From Pseudevernia furfuracea (lineage: Eukaryota; Ascomycota; Lecanoromycetes; Lecanorales; Parmeliaceae), in assembly GCA_022315425.1 (NCBI GenBank), contig JAIUPT010000013.1, forward strand, positions 1,426,001-1,490,000: 64,000 nt of DNA, read 5' to 3'. The notes under the pieces were generated by a model that saw only the letters and a list, made by a program, of their open reading frames with translations, did not search any database and had not been told where the DNA came from. Numbering within the stretch: position 1 is the stretch's first letter; every line of letters starts with the position of its first letter. Positions 10,277 to 20,983 of this stretch are shown here, one piece after another. A program made the position numbers and the translations under genes.

Positions 10277-11356
10277 ATGACCAGACGCAAGCCAAGTGGA
10301 CGAAATTTCGACTCTCCAAATGTCAAACAGGACCGTCAGACCACCGTTATCAACTTCTGAGTCGGCGGTCTTTAGGAGACACTCAGTAGAGCCTACCACC
10401 GCCTCCACCGGGCCCTCTTGTGTCAGGAGCCACCATTCAAGAGCCCTCGTCTAACTCTCTCTGGTATCACAGGCAACTAGCTGCATCTACAAGCAAGTGC
10501 TAATAAAAATTCACAACTTTATACCCTAGGGAATGATAGCCTACCGGTTGCTACGCCACGGTCAAGGTGTAGGGGTATGGATTCGTAAGTAGAGGTATGA
10601 ATTTGTAATTATTCACAAACTTTGGAGTAAGATTTAGTGAGTGATTTGCATGCAGGAAGTCTCTTGGCTTGTCTGTCAACCAAGTAGAAGGTTTCGTAGC
10701 TAATACCATGTATATAATCATGCGGATTCTATCGCTGACTTGGCAGTTGATTGGAAGTCAAATTCATGCGCTTGAACATTAATAGATACCACCTCATCTC
10801 CGTGATTTTTTCCACATTTGAAACTGTCAGCTTAGTTTTGTTGAACGAAATAATGGGTGGAGATGGTTATTCGCCGGGCGTTCTGATGATGCTTTGTATG
10901 CCTCCTCGCTACTCTTCTGATAGAGTTCGGATTTCGGTGAGACCGAGTAGACCAACTTGGTCGGTTTTTGCCACGATACTTTGGTCAAAACATACCCCCA
11001 CTGACATTATGGTCCCTTTCTGCGCGGTCATCTTCCTTGTTTTGAATGTCGGGTCCGACGTGGCGGGACGTGTCGTGACGTGTCTGACTGTACGAGTGTA
11101 GGGATGTTGGGGTTTTTTGCATCATGTACGAGTATGACAAACCCGAATCCTTACAGGAGGTACCTGGCAAAAATAGAAACGAATCGCCAAAGACCGTTTG
11201 CTTTTAAACCTCGCGCGAGTCCCCCCCCGCTTTACCACTCGATTCTTTTCAAGCCACCAATTTCAACTCCACTCAACTCAACCCTTCAAACCCCAACTTG
11301 ACCAGAAGTTCAGAAAAACCCAACCTTGCAAACCCTATCACCGACCGACCGCCGTC
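10277..11356. other. Intergenic, promoter-like 3' part
   Basis: No supported gene in most of it. The last 150 bases before the ATG at 11357 are C/A/T-rich with repeated CAACTC and CCAACTT motifs, the usual appearance of a transcribed fungal leader. Confidence 0.4.
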
Positions 11357-12037
11357 ATGTATATCTCCAGCGTCCTCTGCTTCGCACTCGCGGCCGTTAC
11401 AGTCCGCGCCTGCGATAGCTGTCCCCACGAGGGAAACTTCACCGGCAGTCGTGAGTGATACAAATCAATTCCAGCCAGGATATGTCTACGTTTATATATG
11501 CATATATATGCATATCACAATCGCACAATTCTCGCAAGCGGGCTGACGCTCAGGGTTGAAAACCCCCACAGTCACGGTTTTCGCCGACCCAGCCGACGCA
11601 TACTGCGGCCCCGGCGACCAGAACGGCATCTACGCCAACATCCCGATCGGCTTCTTCGACCCACCCGAGTGAGTTTTTCCCTCCCCGCGCGAGAAAATAG
11701 AGAAAAAAAAAAAGGAAAAGAAACCCCCCCTTTCTCATCGTATCGATCCTCACAGTGAATCCCCCTGCGACGGACCCATCACCGTCACGAACCCGGCCAC
11801 GAACAAAACCATCTTCGCGACCGTCATCGGGAATTGCAGCGGCGGCTGCGCCGGCGACGACATCCAGCTCACGTTTGGGGGGTTGGCGGCTTTGTCGCCT
11901 GGTAAGTTTGCGAGCACGCTCCCTCCCACCCGATATTTGCCAAGCGTGGTCGAGGTCAAAAACTGACTGCGAGATTATTCTCAGACGGGAACGCGGACGG
12001 GGCTCCCGCGGCGGTCGACTGGACTTTTGTCGGCTAG
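11357..12037 (+). CDS. Small secreted RlpA-like double-psi beta-barrel protein
   Basis: Four exons: 11357-11450, 11572-11668, 11756-11901 and 11985-12037; all introns have GT(G/A)AGT donors and CAG acceptors, and phases match, giving 129 residues. Residues 1-18 are a signal peptide (MYISSVLCFALAAVTVRA) followed by CDSCP. The mature part has the double-psi-barrel pattern of RlpA/expansin-like fungal proteins: TVFADPADAYCG, then TVTNPATNKTIFATVIGNC, then GCAGDDIQLTFGGLAALS and a final VDWTFV strand. The barrel fold is used by expansins, barwins and cerato-platanin-related secreted proteins; no catalytic pair is clear, so a cell-wall-binding or effector-like role is only inferred. Six cysteines lie in the mature chain. 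Confidence 0.8.
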
Positions 12038-13353
12038 GGGCGGGCTACGTTCTTACATACTAGGCAGGGTGTGGGGGATTTGGATTCGGGTGCAGGATCC
12101 TCTGCTTGGTTTTGTTGTGGTCGTTGGGGGGGGGGGGGGTTTGTGGGGCAGCACTGCTGTTGTTGCCGTCGAGAAACGCTCTCTTTTTGGAACCATCATC
12201 TGATCTTTTCAAGTCACGATATTTTTTTTGAGGAAGCGAGTACGTAGATGACGGGTATAGATGAGACAAGAAGGGGGGGGGGGAGTTTTCCGGTATTCTT
12301 GGTATAGACAAAAAGTTGGGGAGCATGACCCGCGTGTATGCTGTTTTCCTTTATGATGGACAATCGACTCGTATCGACATCTCTTGACCTTTGACGTGTA
12401 CGTGCCACCATGGTCTAATCTTCTCCGCTGCGGCCCATACCTGCATATTCTCGAATCCCTAACGCCTGGTACCTGCTCTTTCTAACAAGAGATTCTGAGG
12501 GGGGCTGGTTGGTGGGTTGTTTGGAGGGAGGGGGTCATGGTGTTTGTAGGGAGGGACGTGTTGTTTACATCAAGGCAGCTGTTGGCGCTGGCGCGGTTTG
12601 TTTAACGCAAGGAGATAGGCTAAGAGTCGAATAAATAGGGTTTTGCTGCCTTCATCGCTTATGGTTTGGGAAAAGAAAAACATTGAAGCGAGCGTAGCTT
12701 GTTGGCCCAGGGATAAAGGCGAGGAACATCAAGAAATGAGGAGGATAACCAAGCGTTCCAAATATGCAAAGGTACGGGCTAGGAAGGGTACGTATCGACG
12801 TCGGACTTTGAGGGTTCACCGGCCGGGACGGACTTGGGGGCTGTTTGTTTAGCGCATAGACGATTATACTCCGGGAGTAATGGGAACAGTCGAAGGATGA
12901 AGTTTTTTTTCGGCCATGATGGCATCAAGTCTGGAGGGGAAAAACCAACAGCACCTGTTCTCATCCATTCATAGAATTATGCACCAGAGAATGGCTGAAA
13001 GGAAAGACAACATCGGGCATGAAGCGCTCCCATACACAAAGCGCCCGTGAGGCAGAGGCTGTGAGCAAGGTCCACTCTCCATTACGCCGAAAATGCCGAT
13101 ACCCTAGCGACCTTGAAAACAGGAAACGAAGATAGGGCTAGCTAAAGAGCTGGTCCGAAGTGTAAAAGAGCAATGAGTGAGGGACGAGCAAATTGATGGC
13201 GTCGGAAAGTAAGCGCTCGTTCCACTGGCGCCAAAACCAAAGGAAAAGCCTCGCGGAGTTCAAATCTTCAAAGTACTCTACGAGGCCAGGCCAGCTTCGA
13301 TGAGAACCTCCCTATGTTCGCTGATCATGTCCAATCCCTCATAGCAAGTAATT
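12038..13353. other. Intergenic with G homopolymers
   Basis: Contains runs of 9-13 G (around 12128-12140 and 12275-12283) and no recognisable coding sequence. It is the 3' flank of the RlpA-like gene and of the minus-strand gene ending at 13354. Confidence 0.4.
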
Positions 13354-15213
13354 TCATGGCCCCACCGAGTCCACCACACCAATGCACTCCAAGATGAACG
13401 ACTCAAGAAAGCTTTCAAAAATTTCCGGCACAAGGTAAGAGCCCGTGGCGGATCTCGGTACTTCGAATCCAAGCTTTGTTATGGTAGCGATGACCTCTAT
13501 GCTCAAGAGCGAATCCAGGCCAAGAGAGTCGATAAAATCGGGATCGCTACTACATATCTCTCGAAGCTCATCCACACTCACTCCGAAGATCTCTGCGATG
13601 GCTGTCATCGCTCTGATCGCAATTTCTTGCGACACATCGATTCTAGGGAAGGGTGGTAGAGATTTAAATGCTCTGTATGGGCTAGGGTGGGTCACACGAT
13701 TCTCCTGGTTTCCGTTCTTGGTGGTTTGTACTGAAAGAACGCTTCCTCGATTGGCACACTTCTCAAGTTGTCCAAATTCATCGGCTCTGAGAGGCAGACT
13801 TGGGAGTTCGCTTGGGGAGAGCTGCACATTTTTGAACCACTTCCTCTCAGCACGAATCTGTTTAAACAAGTCTTCCGTGGCAGGAAGTCGGAATGGCCGC
13901 GGAAGTTTGGTTCTTGAGATATCGAACCAGACGTTGCATGTGGCACTATCAATTTCAGATCACAGTTGTAGAATCAGGAAAGAGGAATTGAATACCATCT
14001 CCGGCCTCCGGTAGCGAGCATACTGAATTCTCGTGTCTGACACCCCGGCCTCGGACACTTTTTCACCGGCTGCTGCTCATACAGTCCGATCACGAAAGCC
14101 ATGGTGATGCTCATGCCAGGGATAAGCATTCCTAGTTCACAGTCAGATAGTGGTTGTCTTGCGTCGATACTGTTGAAAAGCTCGTATTCGCCACAGGACA
14201 CCTTGTCATGACCGGGCCCAAAATTGAATTGGTCAAGTATAATCGCATTGAGCTTCTGTCTCGGTGTCAACGCATCATCTTATCGAAAATGTAAAGGTCA
14301 AATACCCCTAAATTATACTCGGACGGGATTGGCAGAATCCGGCCTAGAGCATCCTCAAATTTGACCGGTTGCTGGAACCATGTATGATGTAGGTCAGGAG
14401 CTGTGGTGGTACTATTCTGCCGCATTAAGATATCTATTATCTGCTTGTCCATCGTCCATATCTTGCCGACTAGATCCACAAGCACGGCAACTTGAGGCAA
14501 CAGACAGCTGCAGTAGACTTAGTGTAAAGGTTTCCAACCCATGCGCTTAATCGGCTACACACCAACTGAGTAGATTGGCGAATCTCTGCGCCCATGATAT
14601 ACTCTCCTGTATCAAACTTTTCTGAGCTGCTAGCTCACTTGAAACGTGCAAGGCCGCCTCTTGCGCATTGGCAAGGTATTTTTCCAGAGTAATCTGTTGC
14701 TGCGCGATGTCTTTAGAGACATGCCAGGACGAGGTTCTGGATATCCTTCACATCAATTCTGTCCTAAAACGAAGTACTGTTCCGCGCCACTTACAAATTC
14801 AAAGTCGTCAACCGCATGTTCAAGTACCCCACATGCGCGATCAGATAAGCCCGCAAACTCTGTACTTCTGCTTCCATACTGAATCCCCATTGCAGCTTGA
14901 GCCGCCAAAGCTTGGCTTTCTCTGCACCGCTTGCTTTGGTAGGGTGACTGAGACTCTCGTACTTCTTCAATTTTCCTGCAAAATCATCCAACCGATACTG
15001 ACACGTAAGAGCAGCGACTTTAACAGCGTTCACTTCGGTCTCTTGCTGGGATCCGGCTTGTAGATGTTCGATCTCATGAAGCGCACGCTGTAATCCGTTA
15101 AGGTCGAGCAGGAGCTCCTGATGCTCTGACGTCGAGGTCTGCAGTGTAGAGACGATGTTCTTAATCAGAACACCAGCTGCAATAAAGTCGCCCACGGAGA
15201 ATCCAAAGGACAT
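13354..15213 (-). CDS. ULD (ubiquitin-like)-zinc ribbon-acyl carrier protein fusion
   Basis: Five exons: 14795-15213, 14563-14736, 14306-14507, 13996-14255 and 13354-13945. The introns are 58, 55, 50 and 50 bp, with phases consistent throughout, giving 548 residues. Residues 1-140 (MSFGFSVGDFIAAGVLIKNI...) match the helical N-terminal module of fungal STAND-like/ULD proteins. Residues 245-322 form the fungal ubiquitin-like ULD domain (FEDALGRILPIPSEYN ... ELGMLIPGMSITMAF). A zinc-ribbon pattern follows: Cys332, Cys337, Cys352, Cys355, then the family tail PRPFRLPATEDLF...ERKWFKNVQL. Unusually, the same exon continues into an acyl/peptidyl carrier domain (about 462-540) with the phosphopantetheine motif SLGLDSLLSIEVIATI, Ser497. 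An earlier stop at 13974 would apply if the last intron were retained. Function is unknown; ULD proteins are often linked to fungal NLR-type signalling. Confidence 0.7.
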
Positions 15214-15605
15214 GTTTAGCAGTATATGTGTTCGTGATCTATCATGAATGGTCGTCTGCGATTCTCACCGGTGTGGGCAAAGCCAGCGTGAGCTTCAGCA
15301 TCAAAATATACTTAGCAGCCTTGGATTTTGCTCCTGGCCTGGCAGACGCCTTCAGACGCTATCGATTAGCGGGTCAATTACGTTAGCTAGACGCATATGT
15401 ACAACATATTATTTCAGCCTTTTGCATTACCTTTAATTGCTTATCTAATACCCAGTAGAGTAGGACGAAGCCCAACTGAACCAATTCACCCACACAATTT
15501 GCTTACTTAAGGTAATCGCCAAGGCCTACAAGTTCTAGTGCTAGTGCTAGTACCCGCTTACTAAGGTATTATCATGTGGCAAGACCACAGACCCAGACTG
15601 CATAA
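15214..15605. other. Intergenic, no gene seen
   Basis: Shared flank of two minus-strand genes. A small tandem CTAGTG repeat occurs near 15533-15549. Nothing else is supported. Confidence 0.4.
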
Positions 15606-15890
15606 TCATATCACAACTCCGCAGCCACCGTTCGCCATCTCAAACCCAACAAGTCGAATCCCATCGGATGCATCCATCCATTCTAATTTGGGAAGAAGGG
15701 GGGTTGTGTTTGGTGATGATCCGGGGAGAGGGGTTGCATGTGTGAGGGGAGGTTTGGTCGTCCAGCCCACGTCATTGTTGTTGTTAGTAAACGGGTTCGA
15801 CGCTCTACCGGCAGCTAGAGATGAAGCAGGCGAAGAGATTCCTAGAAAGAGCGCTAGGGTTGGTAGTACGAGTGTCTGCGTTGAAGACAT
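15606..15890 (-). CDS. Small secreted protein, unknown
   Basis: Single-exon frame of 94 residues from the ATG at 15890 (another ATG lies 7 codons upstream). Residues 1-27 are a clear signal peptide (MSSTQTLVLPTLALFLGISS then PASSLAAG). The mature part is Asn- and Pro-rich with a four-Asn run and only one cysteine; no family is recognised. It ends GGCGVVI. A long, unrelated plus-strand frame overlaps the same bases, but the signal peptide favours the minus strand. It may be a truncated relic, since the mature chain is short. Confidence 0.4.
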   Translation of the reverse strand: MSSTQTLVLPTLALFLGISSPASSLAAGRASNPFTNNNNDVGWTTKPPLTHATPLPGSSPNTTPLLPKLEWMDASDGIRLVGFEMANGGCGVVI

Positions 15891-16180
15891 GCTGTATCTG
15901 AATGGGAGCAAAAGGAATCTAAGTTCTAAGAAAGCAGTCTGGTGTCTCTGAGATGGCGTTGACTCTAAGAGAATGGGATATCGCTTTTAAGCACAGACTC
16001 GAAAGATTTGTACTTGCATGCACACGACATGCGTTCAGCAAGCGAGCAAAGAGAGGGGAAGAGACCATGAGATGGATCGAACGAACGCGAGAGCAATCTG
16101 TCGTAAGAGAAGAGGAAGCGGTATGCAGGAATAGTTGAGTATACTGATCATTGAGATCCGAGCTTGTCGTTACTTATGCG
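15891..16180. other. Short intergenic
   Basis: 3' flank of the gamma-glutamylcysteine synthetase gene and 5' flank of the small secreted protein gene. No gene is supported. Confidence 0.3.
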
Positions 16181-18368
16181 TCAGCAGCAGGCAGAATCCT
16201 GAGGCCGAGCTGCCCATCCTGATCTCAACATCTCCTCGCCCATTCTATTCTTACCCTCGTTTTTCGTAATATCTTCCACGGCCATGATCAAATCGTAGTT
16301 TATGCCATCGCTGACAACGCTGTCACCTTTGTAATCTTCATGGCTACGTACGAAATGCCGTATCCATTTCGCTCCTGTCCACAATTCACCAGAAGCACGT
16401 TTACGAATCAAGTCAAGATACCGAGCTAGCTCGCAACGCGTCTCGACGTCGACATTCACGCTGTTGAGGTAGGATTCTACGAGGGGAATCAGGCCGGGAA
16501 AGCCTTCAACAGACTGGCCGTTAATGATCTCGTCAATGGTCATTAGCGAATGTTCGTCTTCAACTGGTCCTGTGGGTGTTGGTGGTCGAGAGGGCTGGTA
16601 AGCTGGTGTAGTAGCGCCAGATGCACCATTCGCCTTCGTCGGTCGAGGTGGAAGAGGGTCGTTGCGGAAATGAAATTTCTGCTCAAGGACAGCATTTCGG
16701 GCGTGAGCGGTTTCCATGTTTGCTGTCGTGAGAGGTATAGGTATGTAGAAATTGAGATCGAAGCTGAGAATGGCGCGAGTAATTAGCACAATGAAGATAG
16801 AGAAGGCGGCGTTTTCGAAGTCGGTGATTTGTATTTCCATAGGACGAAATTCAACTCGCCACCCAGTGTCCTTGTCGTGTGGCGGAGGCTTGAAGCGTAT
16901 GTGTTGCCAATTTGTCGACTGAAGATTCTCAAAATGGTCGGTCTTGTTCAGATCGAGCTCTTTGAGGTCTTCGGCGAAAATGACGATAGGGTCTCGAATG
17001 AAGAGGTGAGCGAAGTGTGTAGCTAGCAAAGCATCCATTCCGCCGTCCATGAGCCGCTGCTTTAGGTCTTGGTCCACGACAAGGTCAGGATCCATGTATT
17101 CGTTTCGTAATCGAGGATCCCGAGAGATGTATGTAGAATTCGAGGCATATCTCGACTTTGGTACTCGCCATCGGTCGTTTTTTAGTGGCTGTGGGAAGTC
17201 AGTGGCCATCTAATGCCATTTGTTTTGGAATTACTTACCGCTTCACCGAGCTCTTCGGGAGTTCGATCATCTACTGCTCGACTGATCTGATTCCACCTCA
17301 CGTCTGTGTCTGCAAGGAAGCCCTTGTATATTGGCGTTGCTGCGGTAAGTGCTAGCATGATGGGACCCAACGGGCTAAGCTGATCGTAAAGCCTTCGACC
17401 TTCAGTGATGTTCTTGGCTTGGAAAGTGATCTGCAAGCAACAGCTACCCATTCCAAATGCCATGGCGTCCATGTAAATGTGATTATCCTTCGCCGCACCG
17501 TTTCGTACATCGTCATCCTCAGGCCAATTGTGCATATCGTAGTCAACTGTGGGGTCTTTGAAAGGAATTGACGTGTTTTCGTCTTTGAATATAGGCACAT
17601 TGATCTCGACCTTCCGTCCTCTCCGAGATCGAATATTTGCAGCCAATGTAGGGAAACGGATGTGGGGGTTCGCAATCTGGTCAGGAAGGAACTGTGACCG
17701 TAATCTCTCACCAGAAGGTGGGTAATAAGGAGTGATGAAGTCGTCCCCGGTGCCCAATCTAGGGAAGGTCGTCAGGGTTATTGGGTACTCGTTCGATTCC
17801 ATGTGGTCTTTGGCTATGATCCGCCTTGAAACATGTCAGCTCTGACCCGTTGACGGGGTTAATGGTGGTATTGACCAACCGCCATCTCATGTTCGGTTCC
17901 ACATCCAGCAAGTCCTTGAATCCGATTCCCCAAGGTTTCCCAGGTGTCGCTTCCAACATAAACCTGCCAAATTCAGGATGGAAGACTGGTATTGCGTCAC
18001 CGTTACTCTTTACCGCCTGAAGATCCGGTACACATCCTCCCTGCTTGCTCAAGGCTTCATCTTCTGCCAGAGCCTTGAGAATGTCCGCTTGTCTCAAAGA
18101 CAGCATGACTTTCCGACGCTCTTTTTCAAAAGCGACGACGAGGTATTCTATCTCATCGCCCCATCGCAGAGCATCTCTTTCCTTGCCTTTTGCGCGCTTC
18201 CATATTGCCAGTAACTGCTCGATCCCCCATTGCCGGACATGGTCTGCGTTCTTCTTGGCTTCGGGCCAATCCAAAGGGGTGCCGAGGGCTCTAGAGAGAG
18301 GCCAATGGTCAGCCTTGAGGTGACAGGAAGTCCTAGCCTACGGATGATCAAACTTACAAGAGCCCCAT
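16181..18368 (-). CDS. GSH1: Glutamate-cysteine ligase (gamma-glutamylcysteine synthetase)
   Basis: Catalyses ATP-dependent ligation of L-glutamate and L-cysteine, the first and rate-limiting step of glutathione synthesis, in the cytosol. Four exons: 18358-18368, 17880-18290, 17239-17824 and 16181-17188 (introns 67, 55 and 50 bp), giving 671 residues, the usual size of the fungal enzyme. The first exon is only 11 bases; it restores the conserved start MGLLALGTPLDW. Other conserved blocks: RDALRWGDEIEYLVV near residue 50, HPEFGRFMLEATPGKPWG near 110, the MRWRR...HM junction across intron 2, YMDAMAFGMGSCCLQITFQA near 250, DDRTPEE near 330, and KSRYASNSTYISRD after intron 3. The family is eukaryotic GCS (PF03074). 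No lesion is seen. Confidence 0.95.
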
Positions 18369-18504
18369 TCCCACAAAGCCGCAAGCAAGAAGTCTGCGTC
18401 GCCTACTAGTATCTTTTAATTTTGACCAGGCTCTCAAGTAGTGCGAAGAGGACCGGAGGCACAATGACACAGCGGGGACCCAGTGGAGACAGTCTTGTCG
18501 AAAG
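18369..18504 (-). promoter_or_regulatory. 5' leader of the glutamate-cysteine ligase gene
   Basis: This 136-base stretch directly precedes the start codon. An open frame (18354-18572) runs through it in frame with the MGLL start, so a longer N terminus is formally possible, but family conservation supports the MGLL start. Confidence 0.35.
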
Positions 18505-18723
18505 TCAATCAGCACATACAACGGATGGATTGATGGGCACAAGTCTTCCCACCTTGGGGATAATCGTTCCACTAAGGAGGTAAAGCAGGTCTTCAGGAAC
18601 CAATTGCGCCTTCGCTGTCGACTTGGATGCCCCTTCCGCGGCCTTGGAGTTCCGCGGGGATTGGGGAGGGTGTTGGAAGAGCCAACGACTGCGTGATAGT
18701 ACGGGGAATGTTGAGGGAGGCAT
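18505..18723 (-). CDS. Upstream ORF or small mitochondrial-type protein
   Basis: Frame of 72 codons with a basic, Ser/Arg-rich, non-acidic N terminus (MPPSTFPVLSRSRWLFQHPP) that looks like a mitochondrial presequence, then LVPEDLLYLLSGTIIPKVGR. A GTATGT donor follows the PSVV codons, so further exons are possible. It stops 137 bases upstream of the glutamate-cysteine ligase start and could be a regulatory upstream ORF in the same transcript or an independent small gene. I do not recognise the family. Confidence 0.35.
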   Translation of the reverse strand: MPPSTFPVLSRSRWLFQHPPQSPRNSKAAEGASKSTAKAQLVPEDLLYLLSGTIIPKVGRLVPINPSVVCAD

Positions 18724-19789
18724 GTTGAAGTGTGTTTGACGATGTTGATTACATGATTACAAACCTTCCTGGTGGGAGGAATGGGGACCGAGGGACGGGA
18801 TGACGATTCTGCTCTCTAGCTTCCGCCTGGGGAACAAGGATGAACCTGGCCTCTTGCTGTAGTCTGGGCAGTGGGCGCTTTGTAATCAATAATCATGTCT
18901 AGGTACTCCGTCTCTTGTTACTGTATGTATTTGGGGCCTATCGTTGTTGCTGGAGAGAGTTCATTGTGGTCGTCTGTACTGTTGTGTTTGGGAGGTTGAC
19001 GTCATCGAGGCCGCTGTAGCTTGCCCGAAGCACCAGCACCCCGCATTGGCCCCCCGGGTCCTCGTTCAAACACTTTTGTACACTTGGTGACTTGTTCGAT
19101 GGCGCACCGAGATCGAGTCCTTCGAGGAGCCAATAATGCTATCAACGGAGGGAAGTCAAGCCGTGTTTCGTATATCTACATGCTACTTTATTACCCGCAT
19201 CTTTCCGCCAATGGCATTAAGGTACGCGAATGCACACCTCTCGGAATGCACATACGTCGTAATCTCGTCGAGTATCACAATACCACACAGGTGAAGATGA
19301 TGGAAACTCATACCATCCCTTCTTCCAAATTCTCTCTAGATCTCTCATTCATCTCCTACCACCATTCTCTAAGCTTCTTGTGATTTCCCACGGAGAGCTG
19401 CAGGTACCTGGCTTGTGCAGATGCCGAAAGTGATCAACGGAGGGTCTACACGACTAGCTATCCCTTCTCTGCTCATAAAACGTCACATCTTTGTCTCAAA
19501 CACGAAAATCAGCACCAATACTAAGCTTCCCTACCGGCAAGCTCATCCTTTTGATCAGCGACTGGTTGTAAGACAAGTCTCCTACTTACGTCTCATCTCC
19601 TCAGGCTCAGATATACCCTTCTACTCTACTGTTTGCCAGCAACAGCATTCATCCGTGAGGCTTGGACACTGTACCCTTTTACAAGAGCAAGCAAACACAG
19701 TAAGCTGGCCTCTCTATCTCCTCTCCCGCAGTATTTATGGCATCAAAAGCTAACACGTCCCACAGATCCATAATTCCAAGCACGCAATT
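18724..19789. other. Intergenic, no recognised gene
   Basis: Plus-strand frames of 112-120 codons (19021-19383, 19415-19753) lack domains. The 3' part is a CT/AC-rich leader for the small gene at 19790. Confidence 0.35.
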
Positions 19790-20101
19790 ATGTCATCGCT
19801 GCCAAAGAGCCTCGAGATCACCATCACCAAAGAGCAGCCAGACAAGTCAAACAAGACGTCCGAGCCCTCCAAATCTACCATCACGACCGGCAAAAACCCC
19901 GAGAAGCCAGACCGAAACAGCAACATGCTCCTCCCTCCTCGCACCCCACCCTATCAGACCGGCGCCAAGAAAGAGCCGGGAACCGAGAATGAAGCCTGCG
20001 AGGATGCCATCGCCAGCGGTGATGCGACGCCTAGCTGGGAAGGGGTTTGGCGCAAAGACCGCCGTGATATCAAGCATCAGGGGCCTGGTGGAGCTTTCTA
20101 G
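19790..20101 (+). CDS. Small disordered hypothetical protein
   Basis: Frame of 103 residues beginning MSSLPKSLEITITKEQPDK. It is Lys/Pro/Thr/Ser-rich, without a signal peptide or membrane segment, and ends RRDIKHQGPGGAF. Its composition is protein-like and a leader-like upstream region precedes it, but there is no family assignment. A competing plus frame starts at 19737. Confidence 0.35.
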   Translation: MSSLPKSLEITITKEQPDKSNKTSEPSKSTITTGKNPEKPDRNSNMLLPPRTPPYQTGAKKEPGTENEACEDAIASGDATPSWEGVWRKDRRDIKHQGPGGAF

Positions 20102-20449
20102 AGGGAACACAGCGGAGATGTCGCTCATGGTGTTGTATGTGGACACGGACAAGTGGTACGGACTTGGTAGGCGTTAGGCAACGTACCGTGTTGCTTGAGG
20201 TAGACGCAGATACGCTCCATTTACAATGGTGAATTCTATAGTGCTGACAATGTGTATTCTAGGGCGATACCCAGCAGAGCATGCTCAAAGACTTACTCAC
20301 CCACTTCAAAGACTTCAATACTTGCCTCTCCAGATGAATCCGTGCTTGATACAAGAGCCAATACCCCCATGAGACAACCACAACACACCTCAACCCTCGC
20401 ACATCCCTTTCCCGCCTCCACTCCAATCCCCCCCGCCCGTCCTTTTTTC

Positions 20450-20983
20450 TCACCCAGGTAAAGTTAACCTCTCAGGCGCCATCGCAAACCTGAAATCCTC
20501 CTCCAAAATCCCCTTCCCATCCCCACTAAAATCCGGCATCTCCCGCACATTCATCCCCCCGGCATTGAACCTCGAATCCGTCGAGCACAGCTCCACAATC
20601 TCTTCAAACCTCTTCTGGCACTGCCCGGCGAGCGGAACATGAGCTTCCTCGGGCAGATAGTATCCGAGCGAGCAGCCGGGCAGTTCGGTCCAGATCCATT
20701 TGTCGCGCACGAGTTGCACGGGCCGGGGGCTGGTGAGGCGGTGGCAGATGATTCCGATGGCGAGGTCGCAGTTTGTGGGGTTGAGGCCGAGCATGGGCGG
20801 GTCGGTGATTTTGACGCATTCGGCGGTGTAGACGGAGGGGAGGGTGAGGTTGTTGTTGTTGTTGTTGTTGTTGGTGTTGCTGGGAAGAGTGATTAGGTTG
20901 ACGGGGGGCTTGTCGATGGAGAAGGGTGAGACGGCGAGGAGGTTTAGGAGGAAGGAAGACAGGAGAACAGGGCGTGGACGCAT
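20450..20983 (-). CDS. Secreted cysteine-containing protein
   Basis: Single exon, 177 residues from the ATG at 20983; the open frame extends upstream but the internal ATG begins a clear signal peptide (MRPRPVLLSSFLLNLLAVSP). A nine-residue Asn run encoded by AAC repeats follows at about residues 38-48. The mature domain has paired cysteines: AECVKI, NPTNCDLAIGIICHRL, LPGCSLGYYLP, GQCQKRFEEIVELC. The spacing and the closing segment (FNAGGMNVREMPDFSGDG) are like small secreted proteins common in plant-associated Dothideomycetes and Leotiomycetes. The role is unknown. A shadow frame on the other strand is explained by codon composition. Confidence 0.6.
   Translation of the reverse strand: MRPRPVLLSSFLLNLLAVSPFSIDKPPVNLITLPSNTNNNNNNNNLTLPSVYTAECVKITDPPMLGLNPTNCDLAIGIICHRLTSPRPVQLVRDKWIWTELPGCSLGYYLPEEAHVPLAGQCQKRFEEIVELCSTDSRFNAGGMNVREMPDFSGDGKGILEEDFRFAMAPERLTLPG

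Noticed and set aside
13974..14255. ULD gene ending at the stop at 13974 with a separate ACP fragment downstream
   Set aside because: The 50-bp intron with matching phase restores the second half of a zinc ribbon and the conserved family tail, which a separate ACP fragment would not explain.
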